From: Cyanobium sp. CACIAM 14
GTDB lineage: Bacteria; Cyanobacteriota; Cyanobacteriia; PCC-6307; Cyanobiaceae
NCBI GenBank assembly: GCA_000708525.1
Contig: JMRP01000020.1
Coordinates: 1 to 49,886 of the forward strand
Length of the DNA stretch: 49,886 nucleotides
Reading direction: 5' to 3'
Shown piece by piece: positions 25,329 to 34,356 of this stretch (within the stretch, counting starts at the first letter, position 1; every line of letters begins with the position of its first letter). The position numbers were made by a program, and so were the translations under genes. Under the pieces are notes generated by a model that saw nothing but the letters and a program-made list of their open reading frames with translations, was not told the origin of the DNA and made no database searches.

Positions 25329-25958
25329 ATGATGACCTCCGATCTCCCGGTGTCCCCGGCCGCCATGTCCCTGATCAACACGGCCGTCGGTCTGCTGGCG
25401 ATCAGTTCGCCGATCGGCCTGCTGCCGGTGGTGGTGCAGGCGGGCGGCGGCAATCCCGTGCGGATCCGCCGGATCAGCCGTCTGGCCGTGCTCACCTTCC
25501 TCTGCGCCCTGATCGCCGCCTGCTGGTGGGGCCAGGCCCTGCTCGACCTGTTCGCCATCACCCTGGAGGCGTTCCGTGTCGCCGGGGGGCTGATCCTGCT
25601 GCCAATAGGACTACGGCTGATCGATGGGCGGGAAGTGAGCCACGGTTCGCTGGACGACCGTGAAGACAGTGCCGGGGTGGTGCCGATCGGTCTGCCCCTG
25701 CTGGCGGGCCCCGGCGCCATCTCGCTGGTGGTGGCCGACGCCCCCGCGAGCTGGCAGGGGAGGGTCGCCCTCAGCGGCGTGATCGGCGTGCTGGCCCTGG
25801 TCATCTACGGGGTGCTGATCGCTTCGATGCCCCTGCGCCAGGCTCTCGGAGAGCTCCAGGAAAAGGTGATCAGCCGTCTGATGGGTCTGCTGCTGAGCGC
25901 GATCGCGGTCCAGATGCTCGTCAGCGGCCTCAGGGGGTGCTTCCCGGTGCTCGCCTGA
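25329..25958 (+). CDS. MarC-family (UPF0056) integral membrane protein
   Basis: A 209-aa protein with six predicted helices. Family blocks are visible: NTAVGLLAISSPIGLLPVV at the start, FRVAGGLILLPIGLRLI in the middle, and PLLAGPGAISLVV, matching the MarC pattern (P-x-x-A-G-P-G-A-I). MarC proteins were once tied to antibiotic resistance, but their function is unknown. Transcribed divergently from the export operon, with about 60 bases for both promoters. It converges on the next gene with only 8 bases between. Confidence 0.9.
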   Translation: MMTSDLPVSPAAMSLINTAVGLLAISSPIGLLPVVVQAGGGNPVRIRRISRLAVLTFLCALIAACWWGQALLDLFAITLEAFRVAGGLILLPIGLRLIDGREVSHGSLDDREDSAGVVPIGLPLLAGPGAISLVVADAPASWQGRVALSGVIGVLALVIYGVLIASMPLRQALGELQEKVISRLMGLLLSAIAVQMLVSGLRGCFPVLA

Positions 25959-25966
25959 ACGGCGCC

Positions 25967-26482
25967 TCAGAGGCAGGCGAGTCTCGGAGTCGCTGGGGGG
26001 CCTTCGAACGGATCGATCGCCAGCTCCTGCTCCACCATCGAGAGGATGTCCTGGATGGCAGCGGGTCTGGTGGCCACCCAGCCGAAGCCCTCGCGCGGCG
26101 TCTGCCGGAAGGGGTCCCACAGGCAGAACTGCGGATGCTGCTTGTACATCCGGGTGGCGAGCGGCAGCAGGTAACGGGTCTTGGGGAACTGCTCCTCGCC
26201 GTGATCGAAGGTGAGGACCACGGCGAACTCCAGTTCCCCGCTGGCCGTGTATCGATCCGTGCGGGTTTCGCCTTCGGAGCCGGCGAAGGGGGAAAGGCGG
26301 TATTCGACGTACTTGCGGTGGAAGGGGTTCCTCTCCTCCTTCCAGGTCTTTCCATCCACTCCCAGCTCGGCCGCGAGCTCGGTGAGCAGCAGATAGGAGT
26401 GGGTCCGGAGGGTCTCCTGGAGCTCGCCGGTCCTGCTGTCCTGAAGCCGCCACTGCTCCGCCAGCTGTTCGTAGCGGTTCAT
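25967..26482 (-). CDS. Hypothetical soluble protein
   Basis: A 171-aa protein, acidic-neutral and soluble, with no signal peptide. It begins MNRYEQLAEQWRLQD, has an Arg/Glu-rich middle (RNPFHRKYVEYRLSPFAG), then alternating strands (LEFAVVLTFDHGEEQF) and an amphipathic C-terminal helix. I recognise no family. The region upstream of its start is AT-rich for this genome (26483-26510), a likely promoter. Confidence 0.7.
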   Translation of the reverse strand: MNRYEQLAEQWRLQDSRTGELQETLRTHSYLLLTELAAELGVDGKTWKEERNPFHRKYVEYRLSPFAGSEGETRTDRYTASGELEFAVVLTFDHGEEQFPKTRYLLPLATRMYKQHPQFCLWDPFRQTPREGFGWVATRPAAIQDILSMVEQELAIDPFEGPPATPRLACL

Positions 26483-26720
26483 GGAAATCTTTTTCTTTTA
26501 TTCACTTTATCGACGGACTCCCTCCGGGAAGAGGCTTCCGGAGGCGGCGAGGAACCCCTGCCGGCCGGCCTCGGCAGGGGGCTTGGGCCAGAAACGGCCC
26601 GCCTGGCCTGGGTCCTGGCAGCTCCAGCTCAGCGAGTCAGGATTGCAGCACCAGCGCTGCAAGTTCTGATGCCATGAGCGAGCCATGGGTGTACTCTTAA
26701 AAGGCAGTGAAGCAACGGCC

Positions 26721-26906
26721 ATGGATCCTGTGAGCCCGGTAGCCCAACTGGCAGTCGCCGCCATCAGCGGCGCGGCCTTTCTGGTGTCAGTGGCAGTGAT
26801 GCCCTTCCCCAAGACCAGCACGGACGCCTCCGCTGGTTTCTCCCTCCCACCCCAGACGGTGACCGTGCAGCCCACGAGCGGACCCGTCAGCCCCCCGCAG
26901 AAGTAG
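26721..26906 (+). CDS. Small single-helix membrane protein
   Basis: A 61-aa protein from ATG 26721; ATG 26685 would add 12 residues. Residues about 7-28 form a membrane helix (AQLAVAAISGAAFLVSVAVM), followed by a Pro/Ser/Thr-rich tail. No family recognised. It stands alone between two longer genes. Confidence 0.5.
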   Translation: MDPVSPVAQLAVAAISGAAFLVSVAVMPFPKTSTDASAGFSLPPQTVTVQPTSGPVSPPQK

Positions 26907-27035
26907 GTCCACTCCTCCTGCCTGACTCCCGGCTCCCGTCTCCAAGCCCCCTCAAGTCAAGGGCCCACCCGCCTCCAGCCACAGCCTTCCCGGACGCGCC
27001 GGTTCTCCGGGTCGACAGCTTCTTCTTACCCTCCC

Positions 27036-27671
27036 GTGCCTCCTGGCGAGGACCCGACCACACCGCCACCAGAGCCACCACAAACCCCACCCCTGGTGCT
27101 CGTCCATGGCCTGTTCGACACCGCACGAGTGTTCGATCGTCTCAGGCGCCACCTGGATGGACGGCGTGAGCCTCTTCTGATCCCGGATCTGCCGCTCCGT
27201 TGGGGGAGCACGCCGATCGAGAGCTCGGCGGGGCTGCTCGCCCGCCAGATCGAGATGGCCTTCGGTGACCGTCAACCCATCGACATCCTTGGCTTCTCCA
27301 TGGGTGGCGTCATTGCCCGCACCTGGATCCAGTTGCTGGGTGGTCACCGGCGCACGCGCCGCTTCCTCAGCCTCGGCAGTCCCCAGCAGGGCACCCTCAC
27401 CGCCCTCCCCTGGCCCGGCCGCTGGCTGGGGGGCATCGCCGATCTGAAACCGGCCAGCCCACTGCTGCGGAAGCTCAACGCCGACCTCAGCCCGCTGGAG
27501 GAAGTCGCCTGCAGCAGTTACTACTGCGCCCTCGATCTGATGGTGGTGCCCGGCCCCCGCGCCGTGCTGCCGATCGGGGAGCGGCGGCCACTGGCGGTCT
27601 GGACCCATCGCCAGCTGCTGCGCCATCCGGCGGCCCTCACCCCCCTGGTGGAGGAGCTGCTGCGAGGCTGA
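27036..27671 (+). CDS. Alpha/beta hydrolase (lipase/esterase-like)
   Basis: A 211-aa hydrolase starting at GTG 27036. LVLVHGLFDTARVFDRL holds the oxyanion region, LGFSMGGVIA the nucleophile elbow (Ser near residue 90), and WTHRQLL the probable catalytic His. The acid is probably the Asp of LDLMVVPGP. The fold resembles the PGAP1/lipase-class esterases that are common in cyanobacteria. The Pro-rich opening (PPGEDPTTPPPEPPQTPP) is a linker rather than a signal peptide. Substrate unknown. Confidence 0.85.
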   Translation: MPPGEDPTTPPPEPPQTPPLVLVHGLFDTARVFDRLRRHLDGRREPLLIPDLPLRWGSTPIESSAGLLARQIEMAFGDRQPIDILGFSMGGVIARTWIQLLGGHRRTRRFLSLGSPQQGTLTALPWPGRWLGGIADLKPASPLLRKLNADLSPLEEVACSSYYCALDLMVVPGPRAVLPIGERRPLAVWTHRQLLRHPAALTPLVEELLRG

Positions 27672-27829
27672 GCCCGGAGCAGATCGGGGCTCGGCGCCCG
27701 ACGGTCGGTCTCTCCCCTCCCTGGGACGGCGCCAGCCTCCGAGGCATCGGTACGTGAAGCTGCATGCCGTCGCTGACCCGGAACCCCCGGGCCTTCCTAA
27801 GGGTGAGGAGAGGTTCCCTGGAGGGCGAG

Positions 27830-28342
27830 ATGGCGAATCCCCATCCCCAGACCGGCGGAAGCGGCCACCTGGCTCGCCATGACGGACTGGAAATCGGTCA
27901 TCGCGCCGATCCCTACCGGGAGAGGGCCAAGGTCGCGGAACCCTGTGTCTGTCCCGACTGCGGCGCCAGTGTTCATGACGGTCGCTGGACCTGGCAGCCG
28001 GCGTCGCCGGGGGCGGCGAGCCACCGCTGTCCGGCCTGCCGGCGCATCCACGACCGGGTGCCCGCCGGCGAGCTCACCCTCGAGGGTCCGTTCCTGGCGG
28101 CCCATGAAGGGGAGATCCTGCAGCTTCTGACCCATGTGGAAGCACGCATCCGCCAGGAGCATCCGCTGGAGCGCCAGATGGCGATGCACCAGGACGCCGG
28201 CCATGGCCGGACCGTGGTGACCTTCACGGGCACCCACATCACCCACGGAGTGGCCCAGGCGCTGCTGGGGGCCTTCGCCGGGGAGATGCAGGCCTCCTGG
28301 CCGGAGGGGGGAGCCCCGATCCGCATCCGCTGGAGCCGCTGA
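27830..28342 (+). CDS. BCAM0308-like protein with zinc-ribbon cysteines
   Basis: A 170-aa protein from ATG 27830. DPYRERAKVAEPCVCPDCGASVHDGRW and CPACRRIHDRVPAGELTLEGPF are the features I link to the BCAM0308 family; the two CxxC pairs should bind zinc. The second half has HPLERQMAM and TFTGTHITHGVAQALLGAF, a small alpha/beta unit. Function unknown. It lies 7 bases upstream of the superoxide dismutase gene on the same strand and may be co-expressed with it. Confidence 0.78.
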   Translation: MANPHPQTGGSGHLARHDGLEIGHRADPYRERAKVAEPCVCPDCGASVHDGRWTWQPASPGAASHRCPACRRIHDRVPAGELTLEGPFLAAHEGEILQLLTHVEARIRQEHPLERQMAMHQDAGHGRTVVTFTGTHITHGVAQALLGAFAGEMQASWPEGGAPIRIRWSR

Positions 28343-28349
28343 TCGGCCG

Positions 28350-29123
28350 ATGTTCCTGCCGACGCTTCCCCGTTTGCTGAGGGCCTGCTGGATCGCCGGA
28401 CTGGCGCTGATCCTGCTGGTCGCCGGGCCTGGGCCGGCCGGGGCCGCAGAGGCCTTCACGCTGCCGCCGCTGCCATACCCGGCGGATGCCCTGGCGCCGG
28501 CGATCGATGCCACCACGATGGCGGTCCACCATGACCGGCACCACGGGACCTATGTGGCCAACCTCAATGCCCAGGTCCAGGCGCATCCCGAACTCGGCAC
28601 CCTTGGCCTGGAGGCAATGCAGAGCCTGGTCTCCCGCTACCCCGCGGCGGTGCGCAACAACGGCGGGGGGCACTACAACCATTCCCTGTTCTGGACCGTG
28701 ATGGCACCTCCCGGTCAGGGGGGTGCGCCCTCGCCGGAACTGGAGGCGGCGATCAATGCCGCCTTCGGTTCGCCCGAAGGCCTGCAGGCACAGTTCGCCC
28801 AGGCGGCGGCGGCTCGCTTCGGTTCGGGCTGGGCCTGGCTGATCCGGCGCCCCGATGGGAGCCTGGCGATCACCAGCACCGCCAATCAGGACAATCCCCT
28901 GATGGACCTGCCGGAGATCGAGCGAGGCCTCCCCCTGCTGGGCCTGGACGTGTGGGAGCACGCCTACTACCTCCAGTACCAGAACCGACGGCCCGACTAC
29001 ATCACCGCCTGGTGGCCGCTGGTGAACTGGAACGCGGTGAACCGACGTTTCGCTGCCTCCGGGGAGCCGGGGGCAGAGGTGACGCAGGGAGCACAGGCAT
29101 CGCCCGGGGCCAGTGATTCCTGA
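28350..29123 (+). CDS. sodA: Exported manganese-type superoxide dismutase
   Basis: A 257-aa enzyme that converts superoxide to oxygen and hydrogen peroxide. An N-terminal hydrophobic signal (WIAGLALILLVAGPGPAGA, then AE) predicts export or membrane anchoring. Metal ligands sit in HHDRHHGTYV, GGHYNHSLFW and DVWEHAYYLQY. STANQDNPL, with Gln in place of the Fe-type sequence, favours manganese. A periplasmic or thylakoid-lumen SodA fits a cyanobacterium guarding against light-made superoxide. A tail of about 25 residues beyond the usual end is polar. Confidence 0.93.
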   Translation: MFLPTLPRLLRACWIAGLALILLVAGPGPAGAAEAFTLPPLPYPADALAPAIDATTMAVHHDRHHGTYVANLNAQVQAHPELGTLGLEAMQSLVSRYPAAVRNNGGGHYNHSLFWTVMAPPGQGGAPSPELEAAINAAFGSPEGLQAQFAQAAAARFGSGWAWLIRRPDGSLAITSTANQDNPLMDLPEIERGLPLLGLDVWEHAYYLQYQNRRPDYITAWWPLVNWNAVNRRFAASGEPGAEVTQGAQASPGASDS

Positions 29124-29201
29124 CAACTGCTGCTGCACGCAGCGGTAACAACGCCTGGCCGGGGAGATCGTCGCGAAAGTTCACGACATTGCCGCCGTCC
29201 C

Positions 29202-29660
29202 ATGGCCTTGTCCCGCACTGTGGAGCTCCTGCCGGTGGAGCGTTCCCGGGATGGTGAGGCCGTCTTCTCGGCCCCCCGCACCAGTGACGAAACCCTGGTC
29301 GCCGAGATCAGCTGCGATCAGTCCTTCGAACTCTTCTGCCACCGTTTCCAGACCGATCACCTGCTCGTGCTTCGCGGCGCCATCGATCTGGTGGTGCTCC
29401 AAAACCGTCGCCTGCGCTACATCCCCCTGCGGGAGGACGAAGCCACCTGGGCACGCATCCCTCCGGGGGTTCCCCATGGCGCCATCAATCGGGGCCGGAC
29501 CCCCGCGTTGCTGGTCAACGCCGTGCTGCGCCACGGACCCACGGATCCCAGGGATTACCGTCCCCTGCCGGTGCCGGCCGGGCTCCATTCACGGCTCCAT
29601 TCGTTCTGTTCGCCGGAGATGACCTGCTGGCTCAGCTGGCTCCGTCCGAGCTGGCGGTGA
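29202..29660 (+). CDS. Cupin-like protein
   Basis: A 152-aa protein with a cupin-like middle: LLVLRGAIDLVVLQNRRLRYI, then WARIPPGVPHGAINRG, where the His may be a metal ligand as in the second cupin motif (PxGxxHxxxN). The first motif's His/Glu set is not clear. The C-terminal tail ends in Trp/Leu/Arg-rich sequence. Soluble; function not predictable. It overlaps the convergent next gene by 29 bases. Confidence 0.7.
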   Translation: MALSRTVELLPVERSRDGEAVFSAPRTSDETLVAEISCDQSFELFCHRFQTDHLLVLRGAIDLVVLQNRRLRYIPLREDEATWARIPPGVPHGAINRGRTPALLVNAVLRHGPTDPRDYRPLPVPAGLHSRLHSFCSPEMTCWLSWLRPSWR

Positions 29661-29880
29661 GCGCCCATCGCTGGGCCGTCGGCTGCGAGCCCGCACCCTG
29701 TGGGTTGAAGGCCTCCGGGAGCCCACAGGCCTGCGCGTCGGCCTCGCAGAGACGCTGCAGGATCAGCGCGTGGTCCCGTTCGCTGAGTTCCCCGTCCGTG
29801 CGCCACGTCAAGCAGGTGCGCCCCATGCAGGTGTCCTCCTCGGGTGCCTGGATCCGGATCCGGGTGGTTATGCCGGCCAT
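29632..29880 (-). CDS. Small hypothetical protein (82 aa)
   Basis: ATG 29880 with GGGAGG about 5 bases upstream gives an 82-aa protein (MAGITTRIRIQAPEEDTCMG...), soluble, with three Cys and no motif that I recognise. The strong ribosome site separates it from chance frames, though its 3' end overlaps the cupin-like gene on the other strand. Confidence 0.5.
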   Translation of the reverse strand: MAGITTRIRIQAPEEDTCMGRTCLTWRTDGELSERDHALILQRLCEADAQACGLPEAFNPQGAGSQPTAQRWALTASSDGAS

Positions 29881-30066
29881 GGTGTCCTCCCCTCGGCGTG
29901 GATTCAGCCTAGGAAGGTCGCCGGGAGCGGTCTCTCCCGCCGGGGGGCGCATGACCCACCGGCAGAAGTACCCAGAAGCTCCGATGCTCCGGCCGCTCCC
30001 CAGCTCCGCCACTCCGCCACATCGCCGCTGGACACGGCCAGACTTGGAGCAGTGGACGGAGCGGTC

Positions 30067-30426
30067 ATGGCCCTGGCGAACGAAGCCTGTCTCCCCTGCC
30101 GTGAGGGGGCGCCCACCCTCACCGATCAGGAACTCACCGCCCTGATGGAGGAGCTGCCCGACTGGCAGGTGATCGATCATCACCACCTCCGCAAGGGCTG
30201 GCGGTTCGAGGATTTCCGCGCCGCCCTCGACTGGGTGAACCGCGCCGGCGCCATCTGCGAGGAGCAGGGCCACCATGCCGAGTTCAGCCTGGGCTGGGGT
30301 CATGCGGAAGCGGTGATCTACACCCACAAGGTGGACGGGCTAACCCGGGCCGATGCGGTGCTCGCGGCCCGCTTCGATGCCATGGAGCCGAAGAATCCCT
30401 ACGCGGCCTTCGTCACCGACCGCTGA
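30067..30426 (+). CDS. 4a-hydroxytetrahydrobiopterin dehydratase (PCD)
   Basis: A 119-aa enzyme of the pterin-4a-carbinolamine dehydratase family, which dehydrates oxidised pterin cofactors for recycling and in some bacteria supports molybdopterin or folate metabolism. WRFEDFRAALDWVNRAGAICEEQGHHAEF has the catalytic HHAE, and VIYTHKVDGLTRADAVLAA is the usual C-terminal strand-helix. Length is normal. The start at ATG 30067 follows relatives; the frame upstream is non-homologous. The last 14 bases overlap the convergent P-type ATPase gene. Confidence 0.92.
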   Translation: MALANEACLPCREGAPTLTDQELTALMEELPDWQVIDHHHLRKGWRFEDFRAALDWVNRAGAICEEQGHHAEFSLGWGHAEAVIYTHKVDGLTRADAVLAARFDAMEPKNPYAAFVTDR

Positions 30427-33226
30427 GTTCGCCGCAGGGCCTGGACCCGTCGGCCTCGGAGGCCGCCGGTTCCCTGTGGAGGGCGATGGCGATCAGCTTC
30501 TCCGCCTCCAGGTAGGCCACGAAGACCACGCTCACCCCAACGCAGGCCATCAGGTCCGAGGCCCTCAGGGGGCTGACGCCGAAGAAGCGGGCGAGCGGGG
30601 GGAGGTAGAGGAGCGTCAGCTGCAGAGCGGTGGAGCCCAGCACGGCGCCCAGCAGCCAGGGGTTGGCCAGGGCAGGTGTGTGCCACAGGGGGCGGTTGCC
30701 GCCGGCCGAGAGGGCATGACCCAGCTGGGCCAGGCAGAGGGTGGTGAAGGCCATCGTCTGCCAGGGGCGCCCCAGATGGGCGGCCACCACCATCAGCGCC
30801 ACCACCAGGCTGCCGAAGACCACCCCGATGCGCAGGACGGTACGGCCCAGGCCGCGGGCGAAGATCGATTCGCCGGGCTCGATCGGCGGCTGGTGCATCA
30901 GATCCTGATCCGCCGGACCCAGCGCCAGGGCCAGGGCCGGCAGACCGTCGGTGACCAGATTGATCCAGAGAATCTGCAGGGGGGTGAGGGCCAGGCCCAG
31001 CAGCGGGGCCGAGCCGATGGTGATCAGCTCGCCGAGGTTGCAGCCGAGGATGAAGCGCACGAAGCGGCGGATGTTGGCGTACACCTGACGCCCCTCCTCC
31101 ACGGCGTTCACGATCGTGGCGAAGTTGTCGTCGAGCAGAACCACGTCGGCCGCCTCCCGGCTCACGTCCGAACCGCTGATGCCCATGGCCACGCCGATGT
31201 GGGCCTGGCGCAGGGCCGGGGCGTCGTTGACCCCGTCCCCGGTCATGGCCACCACCGCGCCGTTGGCCTGCAGGGCCCGCACGATGCGGAGCTTCTGCTC
31301 CGGCACCACCCGGGCGAAGACGCTGCTGCCCCGCACCACCTCCTGCAGGGCCCCGTCATCAAGACCCTCCAGGTCCACGCCGAGCACCACCGGGCTGCCG
31401 GCTGCCGCCAGGCCGATCCGTTCGCTGATGGAGCGGGCCGTGAGGGGATGGTCGCCGGTGACCATCACCGGCCGGATCCCGGCCGCATGGCAGCGGGCCA
31501 CGGCCTCGGGCACCTCCGGTCGGGCCGGATCGAGCTGGGCCATCAGCCCGAGCAGCACCAATCCCTCGATCCCGGCCCCGGACCCCGGCTCGCGCCGGCT
31601 GCAGGCGAAGGCCAGCAGCCGCAGGCCCGAAGCCGCCAGCTCGCGGGCCTCGGCCAGCCACCAGTCCCGCTGGAGCGGCGTGAGGGCGCGCAGCCCCGAC
31701 CCGTCCAGCCACTGATCGCAGCGCTGCAGGATCACCTCCGGCGCTCCCTTGACGATCAGCAGCACAGGGGAAGCCAAAGAGGACAGGGGGCTCGGGGGAG
31801 CCGGCCGCAGCGGCTTCGCGAGGCTGCCGTCGGCATCGCTCACCCACACCGCCATCAGCTGGCGTTCGGCGCTGAAGGGGAGCTCCGCTGTGCGCGGGTG
31901 GCCCTGCCGCAGGGACCCGGCATCGAGGCCCGCCCCGGCAGCCACCAGCAGCAGGGCGACCTCGGTGGGATCGCCCATGCCTCCGCCGTCGCGGGGTTCG
32001 GCGTCGTTGCAGAGCACCCCGGCCTGCAGCAGCAGTTCCAGGGCGCCGGGGGGGATGCCGGGGACGGCGTCGGCCGGTGGGGTGCGTCCGGCCACCGTGA
32101 AGGCGGCGGCTGTGGCCAGGCCTCCCCCCTCAGGCTCCTCGGCGGCCGGCTGCAGGGCGCAGGTGCCGCAGCGGAGTTCCTGCACCACCTGCCGGTTCTG
32201 GGTGAGGGTGCCGGTCTTGTCGGTGCAGATCACGGTGGTGGAGCCCAGCGCTTCCACGGCCGGCAGGCGCCGGATCAGGGCGGCCCGCCGCACCATCCGC
32301 TGGGTGCCGATGGCCAGGCTCACGGTGATCACCGCCGGCAGACCCTCCGGCACGATCGCCACGGCGGTGGAGAGCGCCAGCTCCAGCAGCGTCAGCGGGG
32401 GACGGCCCAGCACGGCTCCCGCCAGCACCACGGTCGCCACCAGGGCCAGGGCCCAGGCCACCAGGCGGCGGGAGAGCTCCTCCAGCCGCAGCTGCAGCGG
32501 GGTCGCTTCCGGCCGGGCCGTCTGGATCAGCGTGGCGATCCCCCCCAGCACGGTGGCCATGCCGGTTCCGCTCACCACGGCCAGTCCCCGTCCCCGCACC
32601 ACCTCGGTGCCGAGGAACAGGCAGTTGCGGCGCTCCACCACCGGGGTCTCCGCGGCCAGCGCCGGCTCGGGACACTTGCTCACCGGTTCGGCCTCCCCGG
32701 TGAGGGCCGCCTCCTGCACCGCCAGGTCGCTGGCTTCCAGCAACCGGGCGTCGGCGGGTACCCGGTCGCCCGCCTCCAGCCGGATCAGATCGCCCGGGAC
32801 CAGCAGCTCGCTGGCCAGGCGCTGCCAGAGCCCATCGCGGCGCACGCGGGCCAGGGGCTGGGCGAGGGACAGCAGACTGCGCAGGGCCAGCTGGGCGCGG
32901 CTCTCCTGCAGGTATCCCAGCAGGGCGGTGAGAGCCACGATCAGCAGGATGGCGATCGCATCCTTGGGAAAGGCGCGGTCCATCACCGCCAGAGCCGCTG
33001 ACACCGCCGCCACCGCCAGCAGCAGGATCAGCATCACGTTGCTGAACTGGTCCAGCAGGATCCGCCAGCGGCCCGGACCCTCCGGCAGCGCCAGGCGGTT
33101 GGGTCCCTGTGCCTCGCGACGTTCGGCCGCCGCGGCTTCACTCAGCCCCTCGGCGTCCACCCCAAGCCGCCGCAGGCACTCAGGGCCCGAGAGGGCATGC
33201 CAGGGTGGGGCCTCGCAAGGGGTCAT
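30413..33226 (-). CDS. P-type Ca2+-transporting ATPase (PacL-like)
   Basis: A 937-aa type II P-ATPase exporting cations, likely Ca2+, from the cytoplasm. Ordered motifs: an N-terminal cation-ATPase segment, [18 protein letters not shown] in M4, the phosphorylation site [30 protein letters not shown], and in M5-M6 CNLGEL and NLVTDGLPA. These M4-M6 residues match the Ca2+-binding set of SERCA/PacL. Ten membrane helices expected; length is normal. It stands alone, reading toward the pterin dehydratase. Confidence 0.93.
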   Translation of the reverse strand: MTPCEAPPWHALSGPECLRRLGVDAEGLSEAAAAERREAQGPNRLALPEGPGRWRILLDQFSNVMLILLLAVAAVSAALAVMDRAFPKDAIAILLIVALTALLGYLQESRAQLALRSLLSLAQPLARVRRDGLWQRLASELLVPGDLIRLEAGDRVPADARLLEASDLAVQEAALTGEAEPVSKCPEPALAAETPVVERRNCLFLGTEVVRGRGLAVVSGTGMATVLGGIATLIQTARPEATPLQLRLEELSRRLVAWALALVATVVLAGAVLGRPPLTLLELALSTAVAIVPEGLPAVITVSLAIGTQRMVRRAALIRRLPAVEALGSTTVICTDKTGTLTQNRQVVQELRCGTCALQPAAEEPEGGGLATAAAFTVAGRTPPADAVPGIPPGALELLLQAGVLCNDAEPRDGGGMGDPTEVALLLVAAGAGLDAGSLRQGHPRTAELPFSAERQLMAVWVSDADGSLAKPLRPAPPSPLSSLASPVLLIVKGAPEVILQRCDQWLDGSGLRALTPLQRDWWLAEARELAASGLRLLAFACSRREPGSGAGIEGLVLLGLMAQLDPARPEVPEAVARCHAAGIRPVMVTGDHPLTARSISERIGLAAAGSPVVLGVDLEGLDDGALQEVVRGSSVFARVVPEQKLRIVRALQANGAVVAMTGDGVNDAPALRQAHIGVAMGISGSDVSREAADVVLLDDNFATIVNAVEEGRQVYANIRRFVRFILGCNLGELITIGSAPLLGLALTPLQILWINLVTDGLPALALALGPADQDLMHQPPIEPGESIFARGLGRTVLRIGVVFGSLVVALMVVAAHLGRPWQTMAFTTLCLAQLGHALSAGGNRPLWHTPALANPWLLGAVLGSTALQLTLLYLPPLARFFGVSPLRASDLMACVGVSVVFVAYLEAEKLIAIALHREPAASEADGSRPCGELSGR

Positions 33227-33295
33227 CGGCAGCCACCCGATGGCCCTGAACCCTAGGAGGCAGCGGCGATCGGCCCGGGCCGCCGCCCCAGTGCC

Positions 33296-33502
33296 TCAGC
33301 TGCCGTAGGGCCACTCGGCCCGCCGCATCACCACGCCGGCGCAGGTGGCCCTGTGGAGGGTGAACACCCCGAAGCGAAAGCCCAGTTCCCCGGCAATCTC
33401 AACGATGGTGTACGGGTCGGCGCCCTGGACCCTGGAGCGCAACTCGGCGGATCTGGAGACCGCATCGAGGAACCGTTCCAGCTGCTCCTGCTCCGGGTCC
33501 AT
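33296..33502 (-). CDS. Nif11-like peptide without a double-glycine leader site
   Basis: A 68-aa protein. Residues 1-50 fit the Nif11 leader-peptide domain: [20 protein letters not shown], then [15 protein letters not shown]. In lanthipeptide and related systems this domain ends in GG, followed by a Cys-rich core. Here the tail after the domain is short ([19 protein letters not shown]), with one Cys and no GG. No modification enzyme is nearby, so this is probably one of the orphan Nif11-like proteins abundant in picocyanobacteria. It follows the nuclease gene on the same strand. Confidence 0.8.
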   Translation of the reverse strand: MDPEQEQLERFLDAVSRSAELRSRVQGADPYTIVEIAGELGFRFGVFTLHRATCAGVVMRRAEWPYGS

Positions 33503-33531
33503 GGGAAGGGTCCAGGAAAGGGGATTCAGTA

Positions 33532-34062
33532 TCAGTCACTACGAAACTGCCGTCCATGGCTTCGGCCCAGGCGCTGCTCACGCCGGTAGTCCCAGGGACG
33601 GGTCACGCCCTGCGGCAGCGTCCAGACCCCGAGCCGCCGGCGGCGGGCCCTCGCTTCGGCGTCCAGGTAGCTCCTGACGTCGCAGGCACCCAGGTGGCGG
33701 TGATCGACGAAGGCCAGACCGGCTTCCACCTGGGCCAGGCCGATGCTGCTGCCGCTGATCACTTCAGCCACGGTGCGGCCGTAGCGGTCGCGGCTGCGGG
33801 GGGCGACCGTCAGCGGCAGCCCGATCGGCAGCCGCCGCCGCAACGCCTGCCAGGCCCACTCGCCCCAGGGGCTCTGGGACCGCTCCGGGGCATCGATGCA
33901 GGCCAGCCGGATCGTGATCCGCTGATCGCCGCGGCGCACCCGCAGGCTGTCTCCATCACCGACCGAGATCACCGTGGCCCGGAAGGCCGGCGCCGCCCGC
34001 CCCGGCCCCGTCACCCCCAGGCAGAGGGCCAGCAGCAGCGTCGACAGGAGGCGGTCGGGCAT
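33532..34062 (-). CDS. Exported staphylococcal-nuclease-like (thermonuclease) protein
   Basis: A 176-aa protein with signal peptide (LLSTLLLALCLGVTGPGRAA) and an SNase fold: VISVGDGDSLRV, RLACIDAPERSQ, and DRYGRTVAEV. These hold the Asp/Arg/Glu-type active site of Ca2+-dependent nucleases, so DNA or RNA cleavage outside the cytoplasm is likely. The start at ATG 34062 is set by the signal peptide. It may share a transcript with the downstream Nif11-like gene (29 bases). Confidence 0.87.
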   Translation of the reverse strand: MPDRLLSTLLLALCLGVTGPGRAAPAFRATVISVGDGDSLRVRRGDQRITIRLACIDAPERSQSPWGEWAWQALRRRLPIGLPLTVAPRSRDRYGRTVAEVISGSSIGLAQVEAGLAFVDHRHLGACDVRSYLDAEARARRRRLGVWTLPQGVTRPWDYRREQRLGRSHGRQFRSD

Positions 34063-34185
34063 GGGCGGGGCGGACTGCCGGTGGGGGTGCGGGACGGGTG
34101 AGGAGCGGCTGCCGACGTCCCTTCCGACACCCTGGCGCAGGGCCTGCTCCTGGCTGCCAGGCTGCCCTTCGCCGCCTGCAGGCCC

Positions 34186-34356
34186 ATGCCCCATCACGCT
34201 GACCGCCCCAGCAAGACGTGCCCCATCTGCGGCCGCCCCTTCCAGTGGCGAAGGAAATGGAAGGACGTCTGGGAGGAGGTGCGCTACTGCTCCGAGCGCT
34301 GCCGCCGGGCCGCGCGCCGGCGTTCCGGAACCGCCCCCCTAGCCTCTGGCGAGTGA
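34186..34356 (+). CDS. DUF2256 zinc-ribbon mini-protein
   Basis: A 56-aa protein with two CxxC-type pairs ([15 protein letters not shown] and RYCSERCRR), the complete DUF2256 pattern including the invariant Trp/Arg/Lys run. DUF2256 proteins are small predicted zinc-binding proteins of unknown function, often fused to or beside photolyase-like genes, which I do not see here. Its stop overlaps a GTG (GTGA) that can start the 5'-nucleotidase gene. Confidence 0.88.
   Translation: MPHHADRPSKTCPICGRPFQWRRKWKDVWEEVRYCSERCRRAARRRSGTAPLASGE

Noticed and set aside
30353-33001. 882-codon plus-strand frame opposite the P-type ATPase
   Set aside because: Antisense of a gene with every P-ATPase motif; the product is Gln/His/Gly-rich and unlike any protein.
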